NCBI GenBank assembly: GCA_029204225.1
Contig: CM055096.1
Location: 66,376,370 to 66,440,369, forward strand
DNA from: Diphasiastrum complanatum
Taxonomy: Eukaryota; Streptophyta; Lycopodiopsida; Lycopodiales; Lycopodiaceae
Direction: 5' to 3'
Length of the DNA stretch: 64,000 nucleotides
In this document: piece after piece, positions 33,028 through 44,440 of the stretch
How positions within the stretch are numbered: position 1 is the stretch's first letter
How the letters are laid out: the number at the start of each line of letters is the position of its first letter
Translations under genes and position numbers: made by a program
Notes under the pieces: model-generated
Told to the model about the DNA's origin: nothing
Databases searched by the model: none
The model's input: only the letters and a program-made list of their open reading frames with translations

Positions 33028-33110
33028 CTCCCCCTCCCTCTCGCTCGCTCGCTCGCTCTCTCTCTTTCTCTCTCTCTAGGGTTACGGGGCTGCTTCACAT
33101 ATGATTCAGC
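32690..33110 (-). promoter_or_regulatory. Probable promoter / 5' leader of the ASHH2-like gene
   Basis: Contains two telo-box-like AACCCTAA/TAGGGTTA motifs (32699-32707 and about 33075-33083) and a GA-rich tract on the sense strand (CT on plus, 32983-33078), both common in core promoters and leaders of plant housekeeping and chromatin genes. The exact start site and the donor of the 5' UTR intron were not resolved. A 60-codon ORF at 32697-32879 (minus) is probably incidental. Confidence 0.4.
32983..33078. repeat. CT/CTTT-rich imperfect microsatellite
   Basis: Interrupted (CT)n with (CGCT)n units, about 96 bp. Confidence 0.9.
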
Positions 33111-34600
33111 ACAAGACCATATAAAATACATAAATGACAAAATGTGGTCTCAAGCATGCCATCATTCGTTTTATAGAGCTTTTGTAGATTTCATTTTAGG
33201 GTTCTTGTCTACACTCTAGAGGATGTGTTTATAGGTGCATCTTGAGATGAATCTTACTTCCTATAAGGGCATAATCTCACTTGCATTTGGTTAGCGACCG
33301 GAGGGGGGGTAATTGAGGCGGGGTAAAGGAGAACCGAGTTAGTGATAACAGAAGATGTGGGCCCCAATACTGCGTGGTAGTTAAACCAAAACACGTTGGG
33401 ATTAAGCCTTGTGTGGCTCCACTTGCACCTATTAGTCAGTAGACACGAGTTATGGACTAGTAGCTCTATCCACATCAAACACCTAATGTGCCACCACCAA
33501 ATCTATTCTTGAAGCTCCTGAAGATCATATTAAGAACGATGTCTACACTGAGATGGATTGAAACCAAGTGATGAGATGGTGGCATTGCCTCCATCACACA
33601 CAAAGATGCAAAGGGACAAAATGGCAAAAAATGCAACCTCAAACACAGCATGCACGAGTTCATAGCAACACCCAAAACAAAGAACGTGAATAATCAAAAG
33701 AAAAATGATGTTATTTGAGCGAACATCTTGATATTGCATAGTAAAGCAAGGACTCGCTCCCTTCTTAAAAACAAGAGACACCATAACATAAAGAGGGAGA
33801 TGATAATGGCTTTGGCTTAAAGAGTCAAGCTCTGTTCAGAGATGGTGTGGTGATGTTCACAGTGGTGCATGCTGTTCACTTGTTACTTGAAGAAACTAGT
33901 AACGTCTCTGTAAGCTTGGAATAGATTTGCACTACACCCTATAATGTTCCCATATTGTTAAATGATGAGAATTAGTACTAACAAGTAGCTAGGGCTACCG
34001 TGTGGCCTTAGTTAGGCTAATGGTTGATCAAATCTTACACTACACTACAAAAGGTCATTACAACTAGATCCAACAAGATCCAAGTAGGATCCAGATCTAG
34101 ATAGGATCAAAAGGGTAGTAGAACACCATCTGACAACAATGAGCCTCTGATGATGCAGATCGGATTTGAAGATCTCAAAAAAGAATAACAAAAACAGAGG
34201 TAAAAATCACTTAAATCGATGGATCAACTACCATATCTTCATAATAACTCTCGTATGACTCACCATAGTCAGATCTAACCCAAATGGATTCACATAAATC
34301 TATGCGAGATTTACTTGTGAAGGATCAACCAAAAAAAAGTACGAGAGTTCAGATAAGCATAGTCTTCAGAACTCTCGCATGCCATCAAGATCACCTTACC
34401 AACCTTCGTAGGCAGCATAAATGGAATCAGAGCAGTGAAATTGACCTACCTATATGGTTAGATCTTGAAAATCTGATAACATGAGCAAGTTGGATGAGAG
34501 TTCCCTCCAGTGAGTGTTTATTTTAACACTTGCACGACCTATATAACTCTCGCAGGGCAGTCAAATCAGCTTCTGAACTCTCATCGACTTCTCTGGGGTC
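33111..34600. other. Intergenic, no gene recognised
   Basis: Nothing with family homology. 34240-34600 carries four scattered copies of an ACTCTCG(C/T) motif, two within 'ataactctcg' and one inverted as 'cgagagtt'. Confidence 0.5.
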
Positions 34601-34927
34601 TTAGAAAACTGTGAAGAAGGTCCCTGCAAAATTTGGTATGGAACTGAGCAGTGGAAAGTCTACTTCTCCCAAAATGCACTCTAATTTTTCTCTGTATAAG
34701 CAGGCAATTCCAGTCATTTGTTACTTTACACAGCAAAGCTCTTGCCGAATTTTTACTCAAATTTTTAGCTATCTCCGAATGCGATCAAACTTCATACACA
34801 CCATCCTCAACATTTTCTATCACCTTTTTCAACCTCATTTCCACCTTTATCCCATCAAAATCCACTATTTTTCTCTGTTTGAGCCTTTTCGCTTTTACCA
34901 TATCCAAACATTACCCAGACCTTACCT

Positions 34928-35037
34928 AACCCTACATCTCCAACCTACAGTCCTACATCTCCAAACTACAGCCCTACATCTCCAAGCTACCACCCTACAT
35001 CTCCAAGCTACAACCCTACATCTATGAAAGCTACAGT
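34928..35037. repeat. Tandem repeat, about 21-bp unit 'cctacatctccaagctacaa'
   Basis: Five imperfect units of CCTACATCTCCAA(A/G)CTAC(A/C)(A/G)C just upstream of the ATG at 35055. Confidence 0.85.
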
Positions 35038-35054
35038 CCAACCTCACCGTCAGC

Positions 35055-36560
35055 ATGGCATCTTCCACCAACCCAGATAACCAATCATTCAACCCCTCTA
35101 ATGAAACCAACACCACTCAAATCGCTTGGCGTGAAATCCATGAATCCACCCACATATACGACTTGCCCACAGACTCTCAAATCGTCCCATGGATCCAGAC
35201 TGCCCAACCCCTCTTGGAAGCGATGGACATTTACCTAATGCTTTTCACCTGCGCTCTCTTTATAGATTTCGGTGTTGCGGCCTTCGGGACATGGGATGCA
35301 GATAAATCTGGATTCTATGTCCAACATACCATGCACCGCGTGCATGTAAATCCGAAATCCCTGGCTACCATTGAAATTGTCTCTGGTGATAGACCAAAGC
35401 CTTCACATCAATGCGGCCCTAAAGCCATCGCCTCCTTCCTACCCCTTAGTACCCCTACCTCATACAAATGATGACCATTGTAGCCCAGTCATCCTGTGAA
35501 GCAGAATATGTTGCAGCAGCAAAGATGGCCAACCCATGAGGCAGATTATCTGACCCAACAGGTGGAGCTTTTTAGATAAATGCTGACAGACTACCAAGCG
35601 ACCTTTGATAGCTATCGTCATCGCGCACACCAAGAGCTAGCACAAGCTAAGATGGCCCTCAAATATTGGCAATAGTCCGTGGCGCGCAGCCACGACCAGA
35701 GACCCAATGAAAATTCCACCACCACCTACAATAGAAGTTGCACAGGCTAGCACGAGCCATGATCAAGGACGCAGCGGAGCATGTAGATAAAGACAAAGGC
35801 CAAGACCAAGGCCCAGATCAAGGCCTAGACACTACTCAAGGGCCAGGACAGAGTTCAAACAGAGCAACGAAGGAGCAACAAGCATCAACCTCTCAAGGCT
35901 CTTGGTCTGTTTCAGCCAGTCGAGCATTCCGCCAACCAAGAAGTGTGGAGGAGGAAATTGATGCATTCCTGGTACAATTCTCCCATGAATCCCACGTGGC
36001 GGCTGGCACATATCCTTTTCTACCAAAGATATCAAGGGCAACAAGATCGCGTGCCTTCCAACACTGGCTCCACAACCTACATGGCAATAGCACACCTTCG
36101 AGAAAGATCCGTCGACCATCAGCCTATGTGACCGGTTCGAGACAGATGCGGATCAATCCTCATTTCGTCTTCATTTCACAACGATACAAATGGGCGAAAT
36201 GTGGAATCCCTTTGGGCCAGATAACAATACGCACATTGAACTAGCCAAAGATATATTCAGAACACGGACGGAGCACAGATGTAGACGCCAAAAGGTCTCT
36301 ATTCCAATTTTCCACACGATATATCAAGTGCCATGATCCCATAGTTCGCGCGACAAGCAAATTCGCCCGAGACTTTGAGTTTTTGCTGCCGCTCCTCTCC
36401 AAATGGGACAATTTTTTGCCACCCTTGTTTTCTGATCCCAACACAGCCCTCGCGTCGGAGAAACTTGAAGACCCAATTCTAGTGGCCAGAGTGTACTATA
36501 GAGCGGCAATGTTAGGCCATCCTTGGCCAGACAAATTTCAGACATGGATAGCCTAATTTT
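35055..36560 (+). pseudogene. Family X protein, copy X1, decayed
   Basis: Function unknown. Pieces in several frames: N-terminal [20 protein letters not shown]...FIDFGVAAFGTW (35055-35471); a short coiled-coil remnant (LTDYQATFDSYRHRAHQELA, 35570-35675) matching X2; VAQASTSHDQG; DQGPDQGLDTTQG; the motif RAFRQPRSVEEEIDAFLVQF (35910-35980); RYKWAKCGIPLGQITI; then STDVDAKRSLFQFSTRYIKC, KWDNFLPPLFSDPNTALASE and VARVYYRAAMLGHPWPDKFQ (36270-36545). The C-terminal blocks match X2 residue by residue far beyond chance. At least three frame breaks. The central coiled coil present in X2 is deleted, and a short Copia-like RNase H sequence sits at the deletion point. Confidence 0.7.
35475..35532 (+). other. 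Copia RNase H snippet inside X1
   Basis: Translates as IVAQSSCEAEYVAAAKMAN, the Copia RNase H signature, with X-family sequence on both sides (TSYK before, EADYLTQQVELF after). Too short to be an element; looks like filler DNA. Confidence 0.65.
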
Positions 36561-36697
36561 GGCTGGCAGGTATTTTTTTCACCCAAATACGGGCACAGCT
36601 TGGAGCGCGGATATCTAATAAAGCGCCGTTGTAAAACCCGAGGCCTGTACTAGCGCCATAGTGCCGAGGTTCCGATAGTACTTCAAGGCGGAGGCCC

Positions 36698-37426
36698 TGT
36701 TGAGAGTATTTTCTGTAAATAAATAAAAATAGCCAGAAGTAGAAAATAAGTTGCGAGGGCTGTGACATCCTGCGCGCGTAAGCCCATAGTCCAATGAGCA
36801 CTTGTAAACTATTGTATTTTAAATAAACTAGACTTGGGCCACGTAATCAAAATAATGTAAAAGGGCCCAAAGTTTAAGTTAAATAAGTTTTGTTCAGTTC
36901 TAATTAGTAGTCAAAGTCAAAATGGTGGTAGGTGGGGTGTGCTTCCTTGTGCACCATAGATTGAAGTGTCTTTCTTTTGAAGGGTTAGGATCTCAATCAT
37001 CCCTTTCTTGAAGTAGCCAATAGAAACCAAGGGGCACAAGAATAAAAAGACACCTCTTGTACACCATTTACCATGCTAATTGAGAGGAGGAGACTCTACC
37101 ATTTTGAGTACTCAAGCATCCTCATGTGCTATTGCTATTGTGTCCAATGCTCTTTTGTTTGAAGTTTTCTATTTCTCTTTGATTGTTATTTCATTGTTTA
37201 TGATAGTTGAGGCTTTTACATTTGATGCTTGCAATAGCTAATGAGCACCTCCCTCTAAATCTCTCTCTCTCTTTTTTCTCCTTTTACTTTTACCAAGAAT
37301 GTGTGGTTAGTGTTAGTTTGACGATAGAGTTGGTGTGGGCTTGTGTTAGTTTGTGTTAGAAGGCAACTAAAGTAAGCAACTAACCATAGTTAGAGTCCTA
37401 TTCTAGTGGAACTAACCCTTTTGACA
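36698..37426 (+). repeat. Putative 3' LTR of X1
   Basis: 729 bp from TGTTGAGAGTATTTTC to CCCTTTTGACA. Contains GCCAATAG (CCAAT-like) and AATAAAAAG (TATA-like) upstream of a CT-rich stretch, in the same order as in X2. Followed by GGCGGAGGA. About 60-70% similar by eye to 57952-58730. Confidence 0.6.
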
Positions 37427-40400
37427 GGCGGAGGACTGCTCATCACCATTTCTGACAACATATTGTTGGTGTCCCGGACCAAATGGTCCTAATGACATAC
37501 TATTGGCATCTCGGGATACAATGACCCTCATCTATATGCCAGATCAAAAAGATTTGGAGCGGTCTTACAATTGGTGCTTTTACTGAACACTGAAACCTAG
37601 AAGGTAATCAGAGTCAATTTGAGAAAAATTCCACTTTATTAATAAATATGAGAAGGTTACATTTTAAGTGTGTGACTGTTGACCTTGGTCTCCAGGGTGT
37701 TGGCATGCCAAAGTGGGCACCAAGACGACACTCCAGCAAGGGGAGCTGAGACTTGGCTGGAGATTTTGTTGGTTGGAGCTCGTCCTGAGTCACAACCTAC
37801 ATCCTTTATGGTGGGATTCGCAACCTCCCCTCACAACAAGTGCTTAGACCAAATCAACTATCTAAAAAGTCATTTTCTCCTTTCGGAATTTATTGATATC
37901 CAGGCTTCCTTTAATCATGTCTAGATCGTGTGATGTGATTGCACATCAATCTGAGCTCTCTAGACTTCGCTAGATCTAAGCAAAGTTTTTTGAGCCATAG
38001 GAACTTGGTGTCGGCTGGTTGTAGTGAACCAATAGTGGTGCCGAGAGTAAAACTTGAGCTTGTAGCTAGCTTTACAACATCAACCAAGTGCCAAAGCTGG
38101 AAAAACCACACCAAAGTGAGGATGAGAGTCATCATGACACCCATTCATATTTGAGTCGGGTCTTTAACCCACCCACATAAGTCTAATGAGGAAGAATTTA
38201 TGCAACAATGAAGCAAAGTATCAGCCCCACTATCCATGGCCAATGTAGGGGACCTTCAAGGATTGTAGGCAAGAGGCAGATCCATACCGGATGTGTGTAA
38301 ATCCCAAGCAATTAGGACATCAACTAGGCAATCTGCATTCATGGTTTACTAGGCCTACATCAAACATTGACAAGCAGTTGTTCAAGTTAAGAAGTGGCCA
38401 ATCAAACATATGAAATGCATTATACTTCAAAGGCCCTACATTAGCTTGAGACTATTCAAGGGCCAAAGCTTAATTAACCCCTCCAGCAAGGCCAATGTCA
38501 TAGAATTGGAAGGATATGCTAACCAGACAATATCCAACTAGTGTATCAATGATAGTGTGTTAATCAAATCCATCAACAACCCCCATTTTCAAGGCTGCAG
38601 CCATGGCTGTGGTTGATGTATTGGAAGTGACAAGCATAAATAAAGCCCAAATTTCACTTTTGTTCTTCAAGTACCTAAGACTTGTAAGACAATAAATGAT
38701 ATAGAGTTATGTGCCAAGCAAAGACAAAAAGAAGTCGCAATTGATGGCCAAAAAATAATATTTGGGAGAGGCGACAAATATGATCATTGAGGGCCACCTA
38801 GTAAAACTAGTCCACAAGCTACAAGATGAAGAAATTCCTACAGGGGCAATGATAAAACAAGGTCAAGTGGATATAAATGATAGAAATGGTCCAAGCATTA
38901 GAGGAAACATAAGTATTCCACGAACCAATGTTCAAACTTGAGGGTACCCCAATACTAGGAGTCCCACAAGGATGATGGTGGAGCTTCACAAATAACCATC
39001 ACTCAACAACAATCACACAGACGAATTCTGATACAAAGTACCACCAATAAAGTCTTTGAGAAATCCCTTAACCTAATTGAATATATAATTGAGTTCATAA
39101 GCAAATATTCGAATAACTAGAGCAAATGAAGATATGAATAGGCATGCACCATTGACCAGCACAAGGGAAAGAAAAAAGAGATGATTGCAAAATTGTGCTC
39201 TCAAAATGTATGGCACAAACCTCTCTTTGACCATAATAAAAGAAATCTCATGACATACTTCAAAGCTCCATGATATACGAGGGTTGATGCTAGATTCGGA
39301 CTTTTGAATGTAGGGAGTCGTGGTGAAGTGTAGGCGCCTCAAAGGGCACTGGGACTTGAGAGGTTTCCCAAAGACATGCTTAAGTCGACATGAACTTACT
39401 GAGAAGCCAGCTTAGAAAACGCAACAAGCCCAACCATTCAGACTTAGAAAAATAGGAATCCCAACCAACCCGAAAGCCAACTCATAATCCGTCCCCAAAA
39501 GCTAACCAAAGACAAAGACAAGTCACTAGTAATATACCAAGTCGTAGTGGTCACCAAACTAACCAAATGCCATAGCGGCGGGCCTCACGTCGATGACATG
39601 GACCCTTAAGTGCCAGCGAAAAGGTTGTAGTAAGGGTCCTTCTAAACCAACTGGCTGCTACCTTGTGTATCCCAACATCGCAAGAGCTCAAGCTTTGGAA
39701 GGTTACAACAAGCTAATAGATACACAAGGAGCACGACGAGTAAAAGAACAACAATTAGCTAAGCTCTTTTAATAAGTGCCATTGGATTGACACCCTATTA
39801 ACAACGGTGGAATGTTGGCAGTTAGAGTACGAGAGCACGTAAGTTAGCCCAACAAAATCAAAGTGCAATTGTAAAGACAATACTCTACCATAAAACAACG
39901 CATCTTTGGTTAGATATTTTTGGTAGAAAAAAAGCCCAGTTGGCATTCTGCATGTATATGCCCAAGTCACGAGCTTATTATAGATAAACTTAGTTTTAAA
40001 AACTTATTGATTAATCCAGGCCCAGAACTATTTACTTAGACATTTAATTGAATCAAGTTTAAGTAGAACCTTGTGACTTACACACTTGGACTTAAGTCCC
40101 ATAAGCAAGGCGGACAATTGACTTCCACTCATTCTATGTAAAAGAGGTGCAATGTATTGAATAAGATGATTGATAATGTGCCCAATTTCTCTTTTTGGGT
40201 CCATGAGTCCCTAGTGTTATGCTTATGCTTATTTCTCTTCCTATGCTTTTGCAAACATGCTTATGGGACTGCATAGGAGAGAGCTTTAGGTTTAAGGTAT
40301 CCAATGCATTAACATTTGTGTTTTTTTTCATAAAGTGATTATAGAAGAGATTATGAGATATTGTGTGATAACTTAAGTGTGCGATGTGGTAGTGTAGATT

Positions 40401-40879
40401 GAAGTGTGTGTGTGGTAGAGAGGGCTAGACTAAGAGTGAAAATGATGTGAATAGGAAAAGACGAATTAATGTGGTTATTATTCAAGTAATGTATCTCTCT
40501 TTCTAGTTTTCTCTTGCTTACTTTGCCCCGCTTGTATACTAGTGTCGAGCATTGTGAGGGATAGCAAAGTTTTGTATTGGTGAAACATCTCCAAGGTTCT
40601 TGTACCCACTCATCGTTGGTTCAAACCTTGAGGGAAATAACTAACATAACAATGATCCCTCACCTATAAGGCTAAAATGTATTTCAAAATAAATATTTAT
40701 TCCATAATCCCACTAGGCCCGTGGTATATCACAATATTCTTATTATGGGCTCACAATTATAGACACTTTTTTTAAACTTTACTAGGTTCACAAACGTTGA
40801 ACAAGTAGCATGTGTTTACAAGATGAGGCCAAAAGTATATTTGGGAAAGGAGTTGGGGGAATTATAGTTAGTATAGGCC
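37427..40879. other. Unassigned sequence
   Basis: No gene, tRNA or TE domain recognised. Notable: a 38-bp imperfect tandem duplication at about 37459-37533 ('acatattgttggtgtcccgg...' / 'acatactattggcatctcgg...'), followed by 'ttacaattggtgctttt' at 37565, which resembles the junction of a Gypsy LTR and PBS. Only short chance ORFs. Confidence 0.4.
37459..37533. repeat. 38-bp imperfect tandem duplication
   Basis: Two units sharing 'acat...ttgg...tc.cgg...aa.tg..cct.at'. Confidence 0.55.
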
Positions 40880-40968
40880 TCTTCATAGTATGTATTTGTC
40901 AGCGCATGTCCTCGTTTCCAAATATATATTGCCATTTTGGAATAAATATACAAATATGTGGTATCACA
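40880..40968 (-). repeat. 3' LTR remnant of Gypsy B
   Basis: About 90 bp ('tataggcctcttcat...gtatcaca') matching 50791-50887. Homology stops to the left. Confidence 0.75.
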
Positions 40969-41632
40969 TATCCCCCTCCTCAAATGTGAAGCATCCTCAT
41001 GAATAGATGATCTTTGTTTTGAAGGTTATTCATATTTTAGAAATGAATATTTTCGTGTAGAAGATCTTCGTTAGGTCACAAGTAGAAACATTTCTTCATT
41101 CGTTGAGTTGATGACCTTTACTTGATATTTCGAAATCGAATGTTGATTCCAAATATATTTCAGCAACATCACATATAAAACATCACATAGTCTGCAATGC
41201 AATATATAAGAAAAAGACTTCATGTATTAAGGTCTTCATGTAATCGTTGTGCCAATTCCAAATCTCTTTGGACTCGAGCAACAATACATCTTCTCTTGCT
41301 TTGGTGTAACTCCCGATAGGTAAATTGTCGTAAGGTATCAACCTTACAGTGAGCAGAAAGCCATTGAACAATTCTTGTACTAACTGAAAATCTTCTTCAG
41401 AGTTTTTCCTAAGTGCAAATTGTTCAAGTAAAGTAGAAGAGAACCGAATAAATTTACACTTTACAAATAAACTTCGAACAGAAAATAAAACTCTGGCTGC
41501 AAATGTGCCAAACTGCCAAAAATTATATGTACAAAATGATCTATATTCTCATGATCTCAATCTATCCTGCAAATTATGCTTAATTTCGGCAAAATAGCTT
41601 AAAAAGTTGCGCTCCCAGTCGGTGTAGATACT
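40969..41632 (-). other. Gypsy B 3' untranslated region
   Basis: PPT-like GAGGAGGGGGATA (minus) at 40969-40983, then 650 bp with only degenerate coding (ORF 41183-41371, ...FNGFLLTVRLIPYDNLPIG), possibly the tail of the extra ORF. Confidence 0.45.
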
Positions 41633-43115
41633 CTACAACGCCGGATACGCCATGTTGATGTTGATATTTAGCAACAGACATGCGTCGTCGAATTCTTCAA
41701 TGTTTGTCTGGCCGTCTGGCAAATATAACTTGAACTGAGCATTCTTCCTCCAAAACTTTCGCTTCGAATCACTATGCCGCAAAAACTGGTGCTCCTTTAT
41801 ACATATGTACTCCAGCGCATACCAAAATGTTGAGCCTATGTACAACTGATCCACTGATATGAATGGCATAAGTTTGAACTTTCCCTAGATTATGGCCCAG
41901 CATAAACATCCAATTTGTTCTATGCTTAGCTGGTCCCATAACCAGAGGAACTTTTCTTTGTCCCACTCCATTTGCCAATCCTCAAATGCCATGCCTACTA
42001 TGTCTGGAACATCAAATAGTCGATATGCCATTGTAATTTGACATTAACATGGCAAGGACACCACTTTCAGAATCTTTTAGAAAAAACTTGAAAGCGTTCC
42101 GCACATACCTTCGACTGATCCCTCTTCTGTTGCTTTGCCTTAGGATGTGCTTCCGCGATGTCTTGTTTGTGGATATCTGCAGTGAGCTTCTGGTCTTCGA
42201 GCTGTTGTTTGAGGTCTGCTACCTCCTTCCGTAGGTCAGAGATTCGGATGTAGGCTTTTGCATACTCCAGGTGATTTGCCACCCCCTGTATATTTATGGA
42301 TTACCTGGAGCTGCTTTGTCAACTCATCGATCTTCTTTAAGGTCTGCGAGTACTCCTCGTGTGCATCTGGCCCAGAGCCAGGTAGTTGTTTCGACTGATA
42401 ACTCCTTCAACTTGGCAAGTTCTTCTTTGACTAGTGCTTTGTCATTCTCGAGTGGAATATAAAACTTGACTCAAAAATTTTTGAGCATCTGGTCTTGAAG
42501 AGACTGCAGCTTCGAGGAATCTATCTGGATTAGCCCAAAGCTGCTGCATAGCTGTAAGGCAGTTTCTGTCTTTATTCTTTTTGTGCTCACGTCACGAAGT
42601 GTGGTCTGTAGGGAAGCCTTCTCTACCTTGACCTTATTTAGTTCTACTGATAACGAATCAAAATTCTTCTGCAATTCTGTAGATTTGGCCTGTAATGCCT
42701 TATTGTTATCTTGAAAAGTCTGGGCTTCCTCATTCGACTTCTGGAGCAATCGGTCTAGAGAGCGATTTCGCAGCAACATCCTCTTCTGCTTTATTCGAAA
42801 CTGCTACGACATCAACCTCAATAGAATCTGATTTGCATACTTGCAGAAAAATTTCATGGTCACATCCCACACCATTGTGATCTTGTATCCCTTGCTTGGT
42901 ACAAAGTAGTTCGACAAAAAACTTTCCAATTGATGTTGGAACTGGTGATCGTGTAAATGACAGAAGAGTGGTAGCGAGCACGAAAGAGAGCAAACGAGAG
43001 CAAATGAGCGAGAGTAAAAAGAAAGTGTAAAATGAAAATAAAAAATTACAATGTTTAAATGGTGACACGATGGGATGATTACGTGGCAACATGATTTGAC
43101 AACTGTCACTTTCAT
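41633..43115 (-). pseudogene. Gypsy B extra ORF (coiled-coil protein) between integrase and 3' LTR
   Basis: Function unknown. Reading right to left: a start near 43040; ...VPTSIGKFFVELLCTKQG; a long coiled coil (RSLDRLLQKSNEEAQTFQDN, LQAKSTELQKNFDSLSVELN, VEKASLQTTLRDV; 42471-42779); a second coiled coil (YIRISDLRKEVADLKQQLED; 42067-42282); then MAYRLFDVPDIVGMAFEDW (42032) and a Trp/Tyr-rich region to 41633 (IGSTFWYALEYICIKEHQFL, DGQTNIEEFDDA). Several frameshifts and stops. Position after pol recalls the env-like or additional ORFs of some plant LTR elements. No membrane segment or signal typical of an envelope is evident, so I call it an accessory ORF. Confidence 0.6.
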
Positions 43116-43449
43116 AAAAACGGCCGGCTTAGAAATAATCTTTAGTTAAATCAAGACCGTTAAAATCTAAAAATAATCATGCCTACGCACTTCCACGTGG
43201 TCATAAATGTAAACATAAATGTGAATGACCTTTTATAACACGTGTACATTTATACATTTAATAAAAAGAGATTCACTAAATCCAAGAAAAATAAATAATA
43301 AATAACAATTATTTAAATAATTATAAAAATAAAAAAATAAAAAAATCGAAAATACAAAACTTAGAAAAAGAAAAATTCAAAAAGAAGAAAAAGAAAAATT
43401 CGAGATGAATGCTCAAAAGTTAACCAAAAGATTCTCGAAAGTCCTCCCC

Positions 43450-43700
43450 TTGAAATCCTTCGTCAGATATAATAATTTTTCAGTCTGTAACCGTTAATAC
43501 GTGTTGGCAATAATTCACCATCCAATGACTGAAGTTGGACAGAACCGTTCTCAAATACTTCCATAACCTTGTACAGTCCCATCCATCTCATATGTAATTT
43601 TCCAAAAAATTTATGATGTCGACTGTCGTAAATCAAAGCATAATCATCAACCTTAAGATTAACAGTTTTGATATGAGTATCATGCTTTTTCTTTAGCTCC
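43450..43700 (-). pseudogene. Gypsy B integrase C-terminal (GPY/F) tail
   Basis: KKHDTHIKTVNLKVDDYALI, HKFFGKLHMRWMGLYKVMEV, FENGSVQLQSLDGELLPTRI, NGYRLKNYYI then stop. This is the C-terminal domain of Ty3/Gypsy integrases (the G-P-Y/F block: W-x-G-L/P-Y). The preceding core is missing; at about 43700-43760 it joins the gag end, showing a deletion of the central pol. Confidence 0.8.
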
Positions 43701-43767
43701 TCCTATATTACAATTCTTCGAATTGTTTTGAGATTCGGATAGTTCTTCAATGGTCAACAATCTTTCA

Positions 43768-44440
43768 TTAATGTAGAGGCTTATCAATAGTGGCCTTCGA
43801 AAGTTTTGTCTTCGTGATTTCCATGTCCCCTTCCTCAAAGGTGACGTTCTTCTCTGCTGCAGCTATCTGTAGCTCAAAATAAATAATTTCTTTTGCTTCT
43901 ATAGAAATATCCTTTGAAAATAACTTAGCTATATCAAAATCATAATCAGGATCAGCTTTAAGATCTTCTTTCGTTACTGCTTTGTTCGAAGATTTATTTT
44001 TTGAGGACTTTCTACATTTCTTTGAAGTTACTTTTGTGTCAGGTTTCAAGGAGCTTTTGCTTCTTGTAGTTATTTTCAATAACTTCTCAACATCGCTTGG
44101 CCAAGATTGGTCAACTGGTTTTGACTGTTTGGCTTCAATGACATCAACCTTCTGCACAACAGCATCAACCGAAGATTTTAATTTCGTGTCAACAGTAGTA
44201 GTGGGAGCAACAACATACTGGTACTTTGGACGCGGCTTCAACGGTTGTGGACAATCCGGATACTTGTGGCTAGGTTCTTTATAGTTCGAGCACAAAGGTA
44301 TAAATTCGATCAGCTTTTGTGGCTGCAGACAGTCAGACGAAAAATGTCCTGGTCCCAGGATCGACATCAGACATGCAGGAGGCACATTGACATAGTGGCA
44401 ATTTGGTGGAATATTTTTCAAAGGCATTTGGAAAAGATTT
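43768..44440 (-). pseudogene. Gypsy B gag, C-terminal part with zinc knuckles
   Basis: MPLKNIPPNCHYVNVPPACL, GPGHFSSDC, then CSNYKEPSHKYPDCPQPLKP: two CCHC-like knuckles (the second canonical, the first degraded), followed by a Lys/Ser-rich region (KKCRKSSKNKSSNK) and an acidic end (YDFDIAKLFSKDISIEAKEI). It continues the gag at 48203-49310, from which it is separated by Copia C. The frame is open for about 219 codons and ends at 43768. Confidence 0.72.

Larger units (their letters stand above)
34611..37426 (+). mobile_element. Element X1: unclassified LTR-type element, 3' portion
   Basis: Left limit uncertain. Decayed ORF (about 35055-36560) encoding the family X protein, then a purine-rich stretch (36685-36697) and an LTR-like segment (36698-37426). 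Its C-terminal ORF and 3' segment align with X2 at 55.1-58.7 kb. No 5' LTR found. Confidence 0.65.

Noticed and set aside
41633-43115. Envelope protein in Gypsy B
   Set aside because: Position fits, but no signal peptide, fusion-peptide-like or transmembrane segment is visible in the readable parts; coiled coils alone are not enough.
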